The position numbers were made by a program, and so were the translations under genes. Of a stretch of DNA of 64,000 nucleotides, positions 49,301-61,446 are shown in pieces; within the stretch, counting starts at the first letter, position 1; each line of letters starts with the position of its first letter. The DNA comes from Dioscorea cayenensis subsp. rotundata (taxonomy: Eukaryota; Streptophyta; Magnoliopsida; Dioscoreales; Dioscoreaceae), in assembly GCF_009730915.1 (NCBI RefSeq), contig NC_052474.1:4437501-4501500 (forward strand), given 5' to 3'. The notes beneath the pieces are model-generated. The model had not been told where the DNA came from. It saw only the letters and a list, made by a program, of their open reading frames with translations, and did not search any database.

Positions 49301-50978
49301 ATGAAAAGAGGAGAATGCGCTCTATATGTGGTGTCATGAATTACATAATTACAAGAACACAATAGAAAAAAATAGTTTGAGAATATACAAACCTCACTTT
49401 TTCCATGTATATCTCAACCTATAAGAGCCATGAGAGCATCAGAACAAAACTATACTGCAAATTGAAGGTTGAAAAAACATTCCTAAATTTACAGCCAAAG
49501 ACTAGTACCATTGACAACTTTACAGCATACTTGATGTCTTCAGGAGAAGAATTTATGCACTGAAAAAGTCCATCAACAACTCGCGGAAGTAGTCCTTTTT
49601 TATTTTCATCACAGTCTAAGATGCCAAGACCCTGATTCAACAGAAAATAGAGAATTTACATCCTATGAACCTGAAAAGTTAAGTATATAACAATGAGCCA
49701 GTCAATTAACCTCCATGCTGTATGTCTTCCCAGCTCCAGTCTGGCCAAAATGCGTTTGATTTGGTTAGTGTAAACAATCGGCATATAAAACAGGAACAGA
49801 CTCTAGGTGTTGCTGTGAAAGAGAACTTAAACTAGGCCATTGACAAGAATAAACTTTAGCAGCTAAATGAAGATATATTTTCAAATTTGTCAGTAAATTT
49901 TTCTAATCATAAATTTCACAACTACATCGAATGTATGGCTGACTCATATCTTTGTTGCCTGGCAGCCATCTATGAACTATGAAATATGACAAATACTTGG
50001 CAACAATGAATATGTTATAAGCATTGTTAGTTTTTGAACATTCAAGAATACTTTGCAATATATATCTTCATTCTACTAATAAGATTCCTATCATCATTAA
50101 CCAAATAATTAAAATCCAGAGGTCAGTAAGCCATGCACTGGGAGAGAACTGTAGGCACTTCCTTCACTATCAGATCTCCTTGGACTACATCAAAACGTCA
50201 GAAAAGAAAAGGAAAAAAGAAAAACGCTTAGGTTACTTTTCTTCATAATGCCAGGTCCTTCGCGAAGAACTACACATGATAAATTAAAGAAATATAACAA
50301 ACAACAAATATAGAAAACAACATAATTTTGCAGATAGATACCATCAACAAGAATGACAACAATTTCAGAATCACCAATATTGAAAATCATTACCCTTGCA
50401 ATGTTGTTTAGTCATTATGCAGTAGCTAGGAGGAGCCTGAAAGACATTTCTTGTGAAATAGTTATAGTTGATGCACAACTAACCTGTCCGTAGGTAATGA
50501 TTGTTCCATTTATTGCCTTGACAGTGTCTGCATTTGAAGTTAGTATACAGTTTTGACAAACAATACTCAAACGAAAATTGAAGGTGCAGTCATCCTAACA
50601 TAACACCAATCATAATGAAATCAATTATGAAATGCATATAAAAGCACCACAATCAAAGGCTTGACAGAATACCTTGAACTATGGGTAGAGCAAGAAACTC
50701 ATAGACATCTGCCTGAGCAGAATCTTGATAGAACACCCTGTCAAAGCAAAATGGAAGATCTTCTTCCTTTTCATCCTGCCAAAATGCAAACCAAACATAA
50801 CTTCAATTAACTTGAATTATGATATTAGACATACAGGAACAAGGCTTTGAAGATAAATGAAAACCTTAAATATAAAGGACTCTCTGTCTAAGCAAGTGAT
50901 GCAAACACTATCCCCATGAACTTTCTTCTCCTTCAAGCTCAAAGGTCTAAACCGCACACAGACTGTCACATTTGACAT
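46379..50978 (-). CDS. KIN1: Kinesin-like protein KIN-1
   Basis: Sixteen coding exons on the minus strand: 50978-50865, 50775-50673, 50527-50484, 49740-49711, 49631-49509, 49418-49393, 49256-49175, 49063-49022, 48951-48918, 48782-48707, 47624-47476, 47372-47311, 47236-47145, 47069-46877, 46796-46617 and 46549-46379, giving 506 residues. The N-terminal motor domain starts [14 protein letters not shown]; the P-loop GQTGAGKT spans exons 3-4; switch I is SSSRSH; switch II is [21 protein letters not shown] follows. A short coiled-coil-like segment ([12 protein letters not shown]) lies near the C-terminus. The whole-protein match is to plant KIN-1 (Arabidopsis KIN-1, rice PSS1), a microtubule motor needed in male meiosis. 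Introns 10 and 13 appear to begin with GC (GAG/GCAAGT and TAG/GCATGT). The last exon ends in a hydrophobic run, [19 protein letters not shown], unusual for a kinesin. Confidence 0.9.
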
Positions 50979-51035
50979 CTTCCAATCTAGGTTGGTGTTC
51001 AAACTTCAAACTTTCACTTGTGAATTTCAACAGGC

Positions 51036-51842
51036 CTGCAACAAAATAGGAAAATCAGTGCAGCCAAACTTCAAAATCCAGATTGAAAATGCCATTTAAT
51101 AAGTGAAACGATTACTTATATGAATTTATTCAGCGAATTTAAAACAATTATGAGAGCTCTAAATGAAATTCAACTATCATTGTACCAATAACCATATACG
51201 AAGCTTTCCATCATCAAACAACAACAGTGCCAGCATGGAACGGGAGTGTCACAGCTCCACTCAGTAATTCCACCAAATTTAATTCCACTATCACTGTAAC
51301 AATAGCTATAAACTAAACTTTGCATGATCAAATAACAACAGCCATCATAGATCGGGAGTGTCACAGCTCCACTCAGTAATTCTACCAAATTAAATTCCAC
51401 TATCACTGCAACAATAATATAAACTAAGCTCTCCATCATCAAATTACAACATCCAGCGTAGATCGGGAGTGCCATAGATCCATTCAGTAATTCTACGCAT
51501 AATAATCAACTAAAATACGTAACCTAAAAGATCCACCAAGGAAATCAACCAAGCTGAAAATATAGCATCAATCAGAACAAGATCAGCAAAAACCATAGAG
51601 ATTCACAAAAGGAAGCAAGGGGATCACACCAGAAAAACCAAATCCACCAACGAACTGGCGGTTTTTGTAATTTTTCCTCTGATAAAAACGATGATATGAT
51701 GAAATTCTTCCAAGAAAACAAACTCGAAATCAAGGCATTACGAAATCCTAGAAGAGAGATCCAGATTCAACCCATAAATTTGAAGAACATGGAAGAACAA
51801 GCTAATGGAGATGTTCTACGGTTTCGATTGAAGAGCATTTAC
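51036..51842 (-). other. Probable 5' UTR intron of KIN-1
   Basis: On the minus strand ACG/GTAAATG (51843/51842) is a donor and TTGCAG/GCC (51036/51035) an acceptor, 57 bases before the start codon. The intron carries the triplicated block listed separately. Leader introns often raise expression in plants; that role is inferred here. Confidence 0.6.
51165..51497. repeat. Three tandem units of about 112 bp
   Basis: Each unit contains ATTCAACTATCATTG-like sequence, a CATCATCAAA-like block, GGGAGTG and CACTCAGTAATTC. Markers recur at 51252, 51364 and about 51478. Units differ by roughly 10-20 percent, so the triplication is not recent. It lies within the KIN-1 leader intron. Confidence 0.85.
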
Positions 51843-51895
51843 CGTTGAGCTCTTCTGAAATTCCCGCGCGTCGGAGATTGAGCGAAATTCAAATG

Positions 51896-51898
<3 letters not shown>

Positions 51899-51934
<36 letters not shown>

Positions 51935-51950
51935 TCTAGCTCTATTTATA
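51899..51950 (-). promoter_or_regulatory. KIN-1 core promoter: TATA box and (CT)n tract
   Basis: On the minus strand TATAAATAGA (51950-51941) fits a TATA box; a start of transcription about 30 bases on would fall in or beside the (AG)16 tract at 51899-51930, which reads as CT on the sense strand. CT-rich tracts around plant transcription starts are common. The tract precedes the leader intron. Confidence 0.55.
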
Positions 51951-52049
51951 GGGGAGCCTCGGAAGTGTTCTTCAATTTTCACCGTGCATCACGGATCAGG
52001 TGTGATCAACGTCTCAGATTGGAAATGGCATGCTAGTACCGTGGGAGAT

Positions 52050-52489
52050 TGGAAATGTTTTTCAAATTATAAATAATAAATAATTATATTTTAATATTGT
52101 TTAAATTATGAAATAATTAAGTATTTACAAATTTTCTTGAGTGAGAAATGTTTTAATGGTTAAGATTTAAATACATCAAATTTTCAAAAATTTTACTCAA
52201 TAAAAATTGAAGAAAAAAAATTCTTAAATTTATATTTAAAAAAATAAACTAACGCTGGGGAAGAATCACAATACTCATTCTAGTTTATGTTAAGAGCTAG
52301 AACCTTTAAATCTTACTTGTGACTTATCTACAATTCTTTTATATATATATAAAAAAAAAAAATCTATTTCATTAATAATTTTTTGCATGTTTTATTTAAT
52401 TTTCGTATTTTTTATATTATGAAACCTTACAATAGGCCCATTGCATAACCTAAGCCATCCAAATATATGGATAGATAATTGCCTAAAAT
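52050..52489. other. Intergenic, no gene
   Basis: AT-rich spacer; a (TA)4 and A-tract lie near 52342-52362. Nothing else seen. Confidence 0.4.
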
Positions 52490-52996
52490 TTATTGTACAA
52501 TCCATGGACATCTCTTTGTTAAGTGCTTCTTTACCATACTTATTTGGAATTATTTTGCTTAGAATTTAAGGATATCATAAAACTCGGTATCTCTAGCTGA
52601 CATTTGGAGAGTTTGGTGGCAAGGGCTAAACCTAATGATTAGAGATTCCTGGAAATTTTTAACAAGAGCTATAGTTTGGATCATCTAGATGATAATAAAT
52701 GACTTAGTTTTTATTTTAAACTACAATCATTACCTCTGATTATTTTAAGAATCAACCACATTTATCTTTTAGGTTTTTCTATAGCTCTTGTTAGAAAGAA
52801 GCAAAACTTTGTGGCATCTTTCGTTATGGTAAGAAGAAGCATTGAGTTCCAAGGTTCCTTTATGGAAGAAGAGCGTGACCTAATTAGCCAAGAACCTGCT
52901 TTGACTACCAGCTAGTCCCCATAAGAGCCTTTATTCTTACCTTGGCAAGAGATCCACCTATGATCTCTTGTTTGTTGCTTTTAGCTATCTCAAACT

Positions 52997-53121
52997 TTTT
53001 TTTTTTACAAATTGGCGACAAGCACCTTTTTATTTTTTTTGCATTGTGTCTGAGAGGTTTCGAACTCGAGACCTCCCAAACACAAGTAATGTAGGAAACC
53101 ACTAGGCTATGCCTTGGTTCC
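52997..53121 (-). mobile_element. tRNA-derived SINE, complete
   Basis: Perfect 16-bp target duplications TTAGCTATCTCAAACT flank it (52981-52996 and 53122-53137). Read on the minus strand it starts GGAACCAAGGCATAGCC. Box A-like TAGCCTAGTGG and box B-like GAGTTCGAAACC (about 53057-53070) form an RNA polymerase III internal promoter as in tRNA genes. It ends in an A-rich tail (T-rich at 52997-53008 on the plus strand). Total about 125 bp. Confidence 0.88.
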
Positions 53122-53157
53122 TTAGCTATCTCAAACTCCTAACGGACTTTGTAGCTA

Positions 53158-53947
53158 TTTTTTTTTATTTATTATTTTTTTTTTGAAAAAGTGGATAAAT
53201 CACGATGATTAAAAAGAAAGAAGAGAGCTACAACACTCTCCCACAGAACCCCTGTGGGAAAAACAAAATACAGAAGCAACAACAACAACCACGAGAAGTG
53301 GTGGAACAGGGGACAAAAAACAAACCAAAAAAGAAAACACGGCACACAAGAAGTAACGACACAACAGAGCCGCTACAACGCTCCAGACATCACCCTGCTA
53401 CTCTCCCGAATGCTGGGTCCCCGCAAAAGGCAAATCACCCCCTGTCTCCTCCACCCTTGGACCTAAGAAGTCCAAACTTCGACGAATTGTAGAAATGGGA
53501 TCCTCCAACTTTACTCTAGTTCCTTCCTCAGCTGAAGAGAACTAAGTCAAAAGCATGTGAGCAATTTTAATGATGAGAGCATGCGCAATAATGCAATTAG
53601 CATTAAAAATGCAATCATTTCTATCAACCAAATATTCCACACAATGGCTTTCACCACAAAGTCCCCCATAACCCTACAAGCAAGTCGCACTGATGTTCTC
53701 CAGGTACCCCAAGCCGAGGTAATGGACAAAGGAGGGTCCGGCAGCTGAAACAGCTGAACTAAGTATCCCCAAACCTGTTTAGCGAAAGAACACTGAAAAA
53801 ACAAGTGATCCACTGACTCTAAATCCGTATGACACAGAACACAGGTGGTAGTAGGTAACCGGTTACAGCATCTTTTTGCCAGATTCTCGAGTGAGAGGAT
53901 TTTATTTTTCCATGCAAGCCAGTTGAATAAATTGACTTTTTTAGGGC
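53158..53947 (-). mobile_element. 5'-truncated L1-type LINE nested in reverse
   Basis: TTGTAGCTA occurs on both sides (53149-53157 and 53948-53956). On the minus strand the frame carries the LINE zinc-binding tail (NWLAWKNKILSLENL; CVLCHTDLESVDHLFFQC; FAKQVWGYLV), then a 3' end TTATCCACTTTTTC and an A-rich tail (53158-53185 on the plus strand). It is closely related to the fragment at 19641-20755. Truncation at its 5' end is typical of incomplete reverse transcription. Confidence 0.85.
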
Positions 53948-54060
53948 TTGTAGCTAATTTTCAATTTCACTTCTTAATTTTACTTTTTCTATTTGTATTG
54001 TTATACTATTGTCTTGTTGTGGTTCAATAAATCAATGGTTTATATATTCTCTTAAAAAAA

Positions 54061-54985
54061 TATATTATGTAATTATTTTTTTAAAACAATAAATGTATCG
54101 CATTTAAGAGGAAACAAATATCACTTGCGTAATAGTTGAATGATATTGAGTTTTTTCATATAAGAGGTTGAGAATTCGACTTCTTTCTAAAACATGGTTA
54201 AATATTTAATGGATATATGAGCAGTGGTGGCTTGTCAACATTATAAAAAAAAATACAAAACATGAACTATAAAAAGAACTAAGCATAAAGTTAAAAAAAT
54301 AAAATGACTCAAAAATTAAATAGTCCTTTATGAAAATAATTATAAAGAAGTCAATAACTAATTCACAAAGCTCTAAATGATTTCATGAATGGTCAAACAA
54401 CTTTATATGAAATATTGTCAAATTCTAAGTATAAATGTAGAAGCCACTACTGTAGCGGATAATTCCTAACCAATCTTAGACAAACAAATTAGAAAAATTA
54501 CATTTACAATAATCAACCTTACCAAGCTACTGTGGCAAATAAAGGAGCCAGAGTGTCTATCACTATGCACTATGCATCGCGAGCAATTGCTTGAGATTCA
54601 TGCCTATTTCAGGTAAAAAAAAAAAATCAAATTTTATTACTGACAAAATCCGGCAATACATGAATGCTAGATATGCGTCCACAAAATAAAAATTATCCAA
54701 ATTTTAGTAGATAATGATAATAACTATTACTAATTATTATTATTTTCCGGTTGCTAAGTAAGGCTTCTGGATCAAATTACTAACAACTACCATGCCGCTT
54801 ATATTGTATTTGTATGATGCTATTACAAATCATTTTGTGCGGGAAGGTGTCCCGGTTAGGTTCCATCAAATCACTGAACCGGCCTAGTTACCGTGACGCA
54901 ACTTGGCTCCAGACCTGAAAATTAAAACAAAAGACACATGGCATCGGCATAGATCTTTCGATCTCCCTCTGCACTCCCTCCGGCC
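54061..54985. other. Spacer and presumed COG4 promoter
   Basis: AT-rich to about 54840, then GC-richer sequence leading to the start codon. No clear TATA box or other element recognised. Confidence 0.45.
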
Positions 54986-57900
54986 ATGGCGATGGCCTTC
55001 TCTCCAAGGAGCATCACCCCCATCATCATCCCCTCTTCAGACCCCAACCCCTCTGCCCCAGACCCTTCCCCTTCAATCGACTTCGGGAACCCTGATTCCC
55101 TCTCGGAGATCCGCTCCCTCACCGACGTCGGCACCATGACTCACCTCCTCCACGAGTGCGTCGCCTACCAGCGGTCCCTCGACCTCCGTCTCGAGTCCCT
55201 CCTCTCTACCCGCACTGATCTCGACCGCCACCTCTCCTCCCTCTCGCGCTCTTCCCACCTCCTCGACCTTGCCCGCTCCGAAGCCTCCCACCTCCTCCTT
55301 TCCCTCCAGTCCGCCTCCTCCCTCGCCGACTCCGTCAGCCGCAAGGTTCGCTCCCTCGATCTCGCGCAGTCTCGCGCTCTCTCCGCCCTCTCCCGCGCTG
55401 ACGCTATCCTCCGCCGCTCCCACCTCCTCGATCTCTGCCGCCGCTCTCTCTCCTCCGACGATCTCGAGTCAGCCGCCGACTCCATCCGCTCCTTCCTCGA
55501 GATCGACGCTCAATTCCCCGACCCCTCCTCCGATCACCGCGACCAGCTTCTCCACCTCAAACGTGATCTTGAATCCACCATCCGGAAACGCCTATCGGCC
55601 GCCATTGATCAACGTGACCATCCGTCCATCCTCCGCTACGTCCGCATCTTCCCTCCTCTCGGTCTTCAAGAAGAAGGGTTGCAGACTTACGTTTCATATC
55701 TGAAAAAGGTCATAGCCCTCCGATCCCGATTGGAGTTCGAGCACCTTGCTGAGCTCGCCGAGCAGGCTCCACCGCAGAGCAACCAACTGAACTTTGTTGG
55801 ATGCATTACCAATCTCTTCAAAGACATTGTACTTGCTGTTGAGGAGAATGATGAGATCCTCCGCAGCCTTTGCGGAGAGGACGGTATTGTATATGCTATA
55901 CTTGAGCTCCAGGATGAATGTGATTCGCGGGGAACTCAGATCTTGAAGAAGTACATGGATCACCGGAAGCTCGCCCGGTTGGCATCGGAGATTAACTCGT
56001 ATAGCAAGAACTTGCTCTCGGTGGGAGTTTTGGAAGGACCGGACCCGAGGGAGGTCGAAATGTATCTGGAGGAGATCTTATCACTAACGCAGCTTGGCGA
56101 GGACTACACCGAGTTCATGATTTCAAAGATTCGGGGGCTTGCTTCTGTAGATCCCAAGCTTGGTCCACGGGCAACCAAGGCATTCCGGAGTGGAAGCTTC
56201 AGTAGAATGGTGCAAGATCTCACTGGGTTTTATGTGATTCTTGAGGAATTCTTTATGGTGGAGAACGTTAGGAAGGCAATTAAGATCGATGAGCATGTGC
56301 CAGATAGTTTGACAACTTCGATGGTGGATGATGTGTTTTATGTGTTGCAGAGCTGTTGTAGGAGAGCGATCTCAACAACTAGTATTAACTCAGTTTTTGC
56401 AGTGCTCAGTGGGGCAATGAATCTACTGAGCAATGAGTATCAGGAGGCATTGCAACAGAAGATGAGGGAGCTGAATTTGGGGGCAAAACTCTTCTTAGGG
56501 GGAGTAGGGGTGCAGAAAACAGGGACGGATCTGTCCACGGCTTTGAACAATATGGATGTGAGCACAGAGTACGTTTTGAAGCTCAAGCATGAGATTGAGG
56601 AGCAGTGTGCTGAGGTGAGCTGATGCTTATTACTATGTTTTCTTCCTTTCATTTGTTTTTCTCATGTTCTTTTCATTTCTAATTAGAAACTGCTTTGCTC
56701 TGGTAAATACCTGAATCATATATGCTCTGGCAAATATACAAACTTTGACATGCATTTTGACGCTTTTAAGCTGATACTTCCCATCAGTATGAAGAAACAT
56801 ACTGATTATTCACAACCATCCTCATTTTAGTATATCACTCATTTTTTATAAAAAATTATTGTAGAAATTAGACTGTCATACCCATATACTGTTCATTATC
56901 AAAATCTAGATTCCTTGAAGTCCTTGCCAAGGATAAGAACAGATCTGTGCTAAGTTTTTTGGCCTCAAAATTTTCTGTCATAGATAATTTATGAATCATC
57001 TCTTTTTGATGTTGCCACTCGTAGATATGTATACTTGGTGTAACTTTATGTCATGAGCTTCGTATGTTTTTCACTCTTCTTTTATTTTCTGTGATAGGTA
57101 GCTCTATGCATGTTTGATTCTTTTGCCCTATACTTAGATTTCGTAATTTTGGGGATGTGTCTCCCACTCTTATGCCTTGTGTTTAGCAAAGGATGCCAAA
57201 AAGGTAGGTGCGCATGTATGGTTTTATTTGGAAGTGATAGTAGTGAAAAACCTAGAAATAAGAGGGCTGGCCTTTTAAGATTGAGCTTAAAGGTTGTTTT
57301 AGATAGTTGCAGTTGATAAGAAGATCATGTATTTGTTATTGAGTAGGTGTGCATCTCTTCACAAGTATTCTATCAGTGCAAACTAGTTGATCTGTTTTCT
57401 TGCAGAACTTTAATCATGTTAGCTAAGGCCTTTTGCATTATGCTGCTTTATTTATAAGAAATCTTGCCATTAGATTCCTGCTTGCAGCTGGGTTCTATCT
57501 TATTATGTGATTTTAGTTTCAAACTGGAAGAGTTTACATGTCTAGTCCTTTTGATATTTATAAGTCTAAAAACAATGAAGTTTTCCTTATGACTGAAATA
57601 TTGAACATCCCAATGTACTTGGTGGTATGATACAGAGTGCAATCCCTCATTTTGGATTTAGATTCTTGGTTTTGTGCATGTTATATTTTATTTTGAATTA
57701 ATAAGGAAATTAATTTTTTTTATGGAATTAAGGCCAATTCGGATGGGAGTGCCTCATCCATGTATGACCATGGGCTAACTTATACAATTCAATAAAGAAG
57801 GTGTGAGATACTTCATACCATCATTCCTTCACTTGAAGGAGACTTTGGAGTCTCCAACAATTTGACTAAGGAGCCGTTCTTCCCTTTTGTCTTTTCAATT

Positions 57901-59423
57901 GAGTCTGTGACAGGCATCTTCTTCTTGAGAAAATTGAGATTGCAATCTGATAGAAAGTGATTGTGTACATTACTTTCAGCAACTATGTTTTTTCAGTTGC
58001 GTTGGCAGTAATTTCAGTAACTGATCAACAGTCTGCTCCTGTTGGAATTTCTGTTAGCATTATAACCTTCAAATATGAGGTTATATTGTATAGAAGCATG
58101 GCCCCACTTTTGCTGAACTGTCATAAAGCCTTTTTGTGCTATTCCTTTTCTATGGATTGTAACACCAAAAGTTAAGTCAAGTTTGAGCACATGAAGTTGA
58201 ATTTGGAGCATAATGTTAAAGCATAGAAAGATGTATAGTTCTGCACTCAGTTACGTATCCTCTGTTGTTTCCCTTTGCAACGGTCCCTGTTCTTATGTTA
58301 TTATCTGCTTACACGGTTTGGGAGAATGTCACCCTGCAACTGTATGTTTTTATGGTACCAATTTACATTATTGATACTTCACTTCTTTAGTACTAGTACG
58401 CAGTTTGTTGCCTGAAGGCTCAGCATCAACATTGTGGGAGCATACATGAGTTGAAACCTTAGCACATTGTTATCTGTTAGGTCATGTAAAAGTTTTATGG
58501 TATGCTAGCTACTTGTGTAGAGACTTGAGTGCTTCTGTGCAATACTAGCATCTAACTTGTCAGCTTCCCACTGTGGATTATCAAGTTACAAAGAACCCCA
58601 ATGTCAAAATTAGCTTCTAGGGCCATTGTTTCTGATTGTGTAGCCATCCAAGTGTGTCTGATGGATATTTTCAAAAGACTACTACCACAATGCCTGCTTG
58701 TTTACATTGGAATTTGGGGGAGCATTCACTGCATGGATGCAATATTTTGTTATTGTGCTTTGCTTCTGTTCTTACTGTTTAACTGGATGACAGGCTTTCC
58801 CTGCACCAGCTGACAGAGAAAAGCTGAAATCTTGTCTGTCTGAACTTGGGGAAATTAGCAGCAGCTTCAAGCAGATCCTAAATGCAGGATTGGAGCAGCT
58901 AGTCGTCACGGTGACCCCTCGCATCCGACCAGTACTGGACAGTGTTGGGACCATTAGCTATGAGCTCACTGATGCTGAGTACGAAGAAAATGAGATGAAT
59001 GATCCATGGGTTCAGAAACTTCTTCATGCTGTTGAGACTAATATTGTGTGGCTCCAATCAGCTATGACATCCAACAATTATGATTCATTGGTTCATCTGA
59101 TAATCGATTTCATTGTGAAGAGGCTTGAGGTGATCATGATGCAGAAGAAGTTCAGCCAGCTTGGTGGCCTCCAACTTGATCGGGAGGTAAGAGCATTGGT
59201 GAATCATTTCTCAGAGATGACTCAAAGACCAGTGAGAGACAAATTTGCTCGCCTCTCCCAGATGACAACCATCCTCAACTTCGAGAGGGTCTCTGAGATT
59301 CTGGACTTCTGGGGAGAGAATGCAGGACATATGACATGGTTGCTTACTCCAGCTGAGGTTAGGAGGGTGTTGGGTCTTAGAACAGACTTCAAAGCTGAAG
59401 CTATTGCTGCTTTGAGGTTGTAG
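54986..59423 (+). CDS. COG4: Conserved oligomeric Golgi complex subunit 4 (COG4)
   Basis: Two exons, 54986-56614 and 58794-59423, joined in phase 0 across a 2,179-bp GT-AG intron, give 752 residues, the normal COG4 length. COG4 is a lobe A subunit of the COG tether that captures retrograde vesicles at the Golgi. Recognisable COG4 stretches: SLTDVGTMTHLLHECVAYQR near the N-terminus; a helical coiled-coil region; AIDQRDHPSILRYVR; LNFVGCITNLFKDIV; SLCGEDGIVYAILELQDECD; ENVRKAIKIDEHVPDSL; and TPAEVRRVLGLR near the end. The first 70 or so residues are Ser/Pro-rich and variable. The start is the first Met (a second lies two codons later). Exon 1 opens extremely rich in G/C-ending codons and relaxes towards the 3' end. 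The intron holds no recognised gene. Confidence 0.95.
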
Positions 59424-61446
59424 TACATTGTTATTTCATGCTTTTGATCTCCATGTTTTCAGTATTTTTGCTTCTCATTAATTTTATCGGCTCCTGGTTG
59501 TATACAGAATAGAGAAGGATACAGATCTACATCTTATCTTGTTTATCCAAAGACATGCATTCCCTTTTGAACTTGTTTCCATGTATGTAGATACTCTTCT
59601 TTTCACTTCCAGCCCCAGGGGCCATCTATAGCATTGGCTAGATGCTGCTGGGCCCTCGATATATATCTTTTTAAATATTAACATAGGTTGTTCTGCGAAT
59701 AAAATAAAATAAAATAAAAATTTTAGATAATGACGATAATGTAAAGGAAAAAATCTAATTAGATCCAATTTCAATTAGCAGCAAATTTGATATAACTTTT
59801 TTTTAGAAAATAGTATTTTAGTTTATTCCTTTTTTACTATAGAATATGTAAGTGGTGTATTAATTATTTCTGTCGGAAAGATTTACTCTTTTATTAGGCG
59901 TCCAATATCTATAACAATATATCGAGAATAGATGAAATATCTTTTATATTCTTTATATATAATCTATAAATATTAAGATTTAAAATATAATCTAATGCGT
60001 TATAAATTTATGTTTTTACCAAATGCACGTACCTCTTAAATTATAACAATTCATAAATAAATTTATTTTATATTTAACTAATATAATCATTATACTTGTG
60101 TCACTAATAAATTATTTCGAGGGATACAAATTCTATTGCATCTATAAGTAATGGTGAAAGAAGGATTATAACTATATATTTCCTCCGGTTTTTTTATTTG
60201 TCTATTTTAACTAAATCACTTAATTAAAAAAAATAGTTAGAATTAATATAATTTATAAAAATTATATTGACTTTTCAATATTACTATTATTTAAAATATG
60301 TTTTAAAAAATATGTAGTTGAATATAATTTATTAAAATGGTAGAAATACATTAAATTTAAAAAAAATTTAAAAAAATAATATTTTATATTTTATAAAATT
60401 TGACAAGTAAAAAAAAATCTAAAATGAAACAAGTAAAACGGACGAGAGTACATATATATTTATATATATATATAAGAAATCTCAAATTTTCACATCAACA
60501 TATGAAGAAATTTTATGAAGGTGTCCATGTAATTTCTGGCTTGTCATAAAAACTCAATACAACAAATATTATTTTTATAATTTTTCATTAAAAAAATACA
60601 TATTTTTATTCTTTATACTCATATACTCCCCACCACCCCACACACTCATTTTCCTGGACCATGCCCTGCATTTACAACGCAAATTCAAACTGTGACAAAT
60701 ATCTGATTTTTTTATGCTTTGAATTTGTTTGTTTCTGAATATTTAGGTTAAACGCTCTTCTAATTATGATTAGATCTGAAACTAGATAAAATCAAATGTA
60801 GCTTTTAAGTTCCTGTGATACTTCCTAAATTCATATGTTTACTTAGAGGCCAACAAGTGGCTGCACCTGCACTATTATATTGGGTTGGTGCACGTTGGAG
60901 TAGCTGAAAAGACCACATCATACTCAGAACTGATCAACCGTGGCGTCTTAGCTAGATCATGATTTTCTTTTTTTTAATTTCTTTAATGCTAATTAGGAAC
61001 AAATGAACGGCATTTTGCTAGTTTGACCAAGTGCTAGCTAATTATTTTGATTTGGTTCACAGAACCTTTCCTAACTGGTCAATTAAAACTAATATAATTC
61101 TAGAACGTGTTAGAATTTCAATTAAATAATTGACCATGAACAAGTATTATTCTGAAGCCCAACTTGTGGAGACCAAGAGTATTGACCATGAACAAGTATT
61201 ATTCTGAAGCGGTGAAGCCCAACTTGTGTAGACCAAGAGTATAAGTTATACCAAGGTAGACTCTTTCCATTTCATATTGGCCTCTAGAACGTGTTAGAAT
61301 TTCAATTAAATAATTTTTAGAATTGACTCTAAAATGCTATTGTTAGATCAACTTGGAGAAAACGTGTGCACAATGTTTAAAATATTTGTTAAGGGTGTGA
61401 CTATAAGTATGTGTTAACCTGAACCCTTCGCTTATCCAAATCTCAA
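59424..61446. other. Spacer between COG4 and the subtilase
   Basis: COG4 3' UTR, then AT-rich sequence with a (TA)n tract near 60450-60475 and the duplicated segments at 61101-61315. No gene supported. Confidence 0.45.
61101..61315. repeat. Nested local duplications upstream of the subtilase
   Basis: TTGACCATGAACAAGTATTA plus about 35 following bases occurs twice in tandem (about 61130 and 61183; the second copy has an 8-base addition, GGTGAAGC-like). The pair is framed by two copies of CTAGAACGTGTTAGAATTTC (about 61101 and 61286). Confidence 0.85.

Larger units (their letters stand above)
52490..54060 (+). mobile_element. 5'-truncated L1-type LINE with two younger insertions
   Basis: Frames around 52535-52860 encode a decayed LINE C-terminus (pieces like IWNYFA, LADIWRVWWQGL and FLTRAIVWIIW when small shifts are allowed). 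The 3' end lies after the inserts, at AATCAATGGTTTATAT followed by AAAAAAA (54053-54059). Removing the SINE (52997-53121) and the reverse LINE (53158-53947) with one copy of each target repeat leaves continuous host-element sequence. The left limit is approximate. Confidence 0.65.

Noticed and set aside
55165-55485. Arg/Glu-rich open frame opposite COG4
   Set aside because: It is the antisense shadow of GC-rich COG4 codons.
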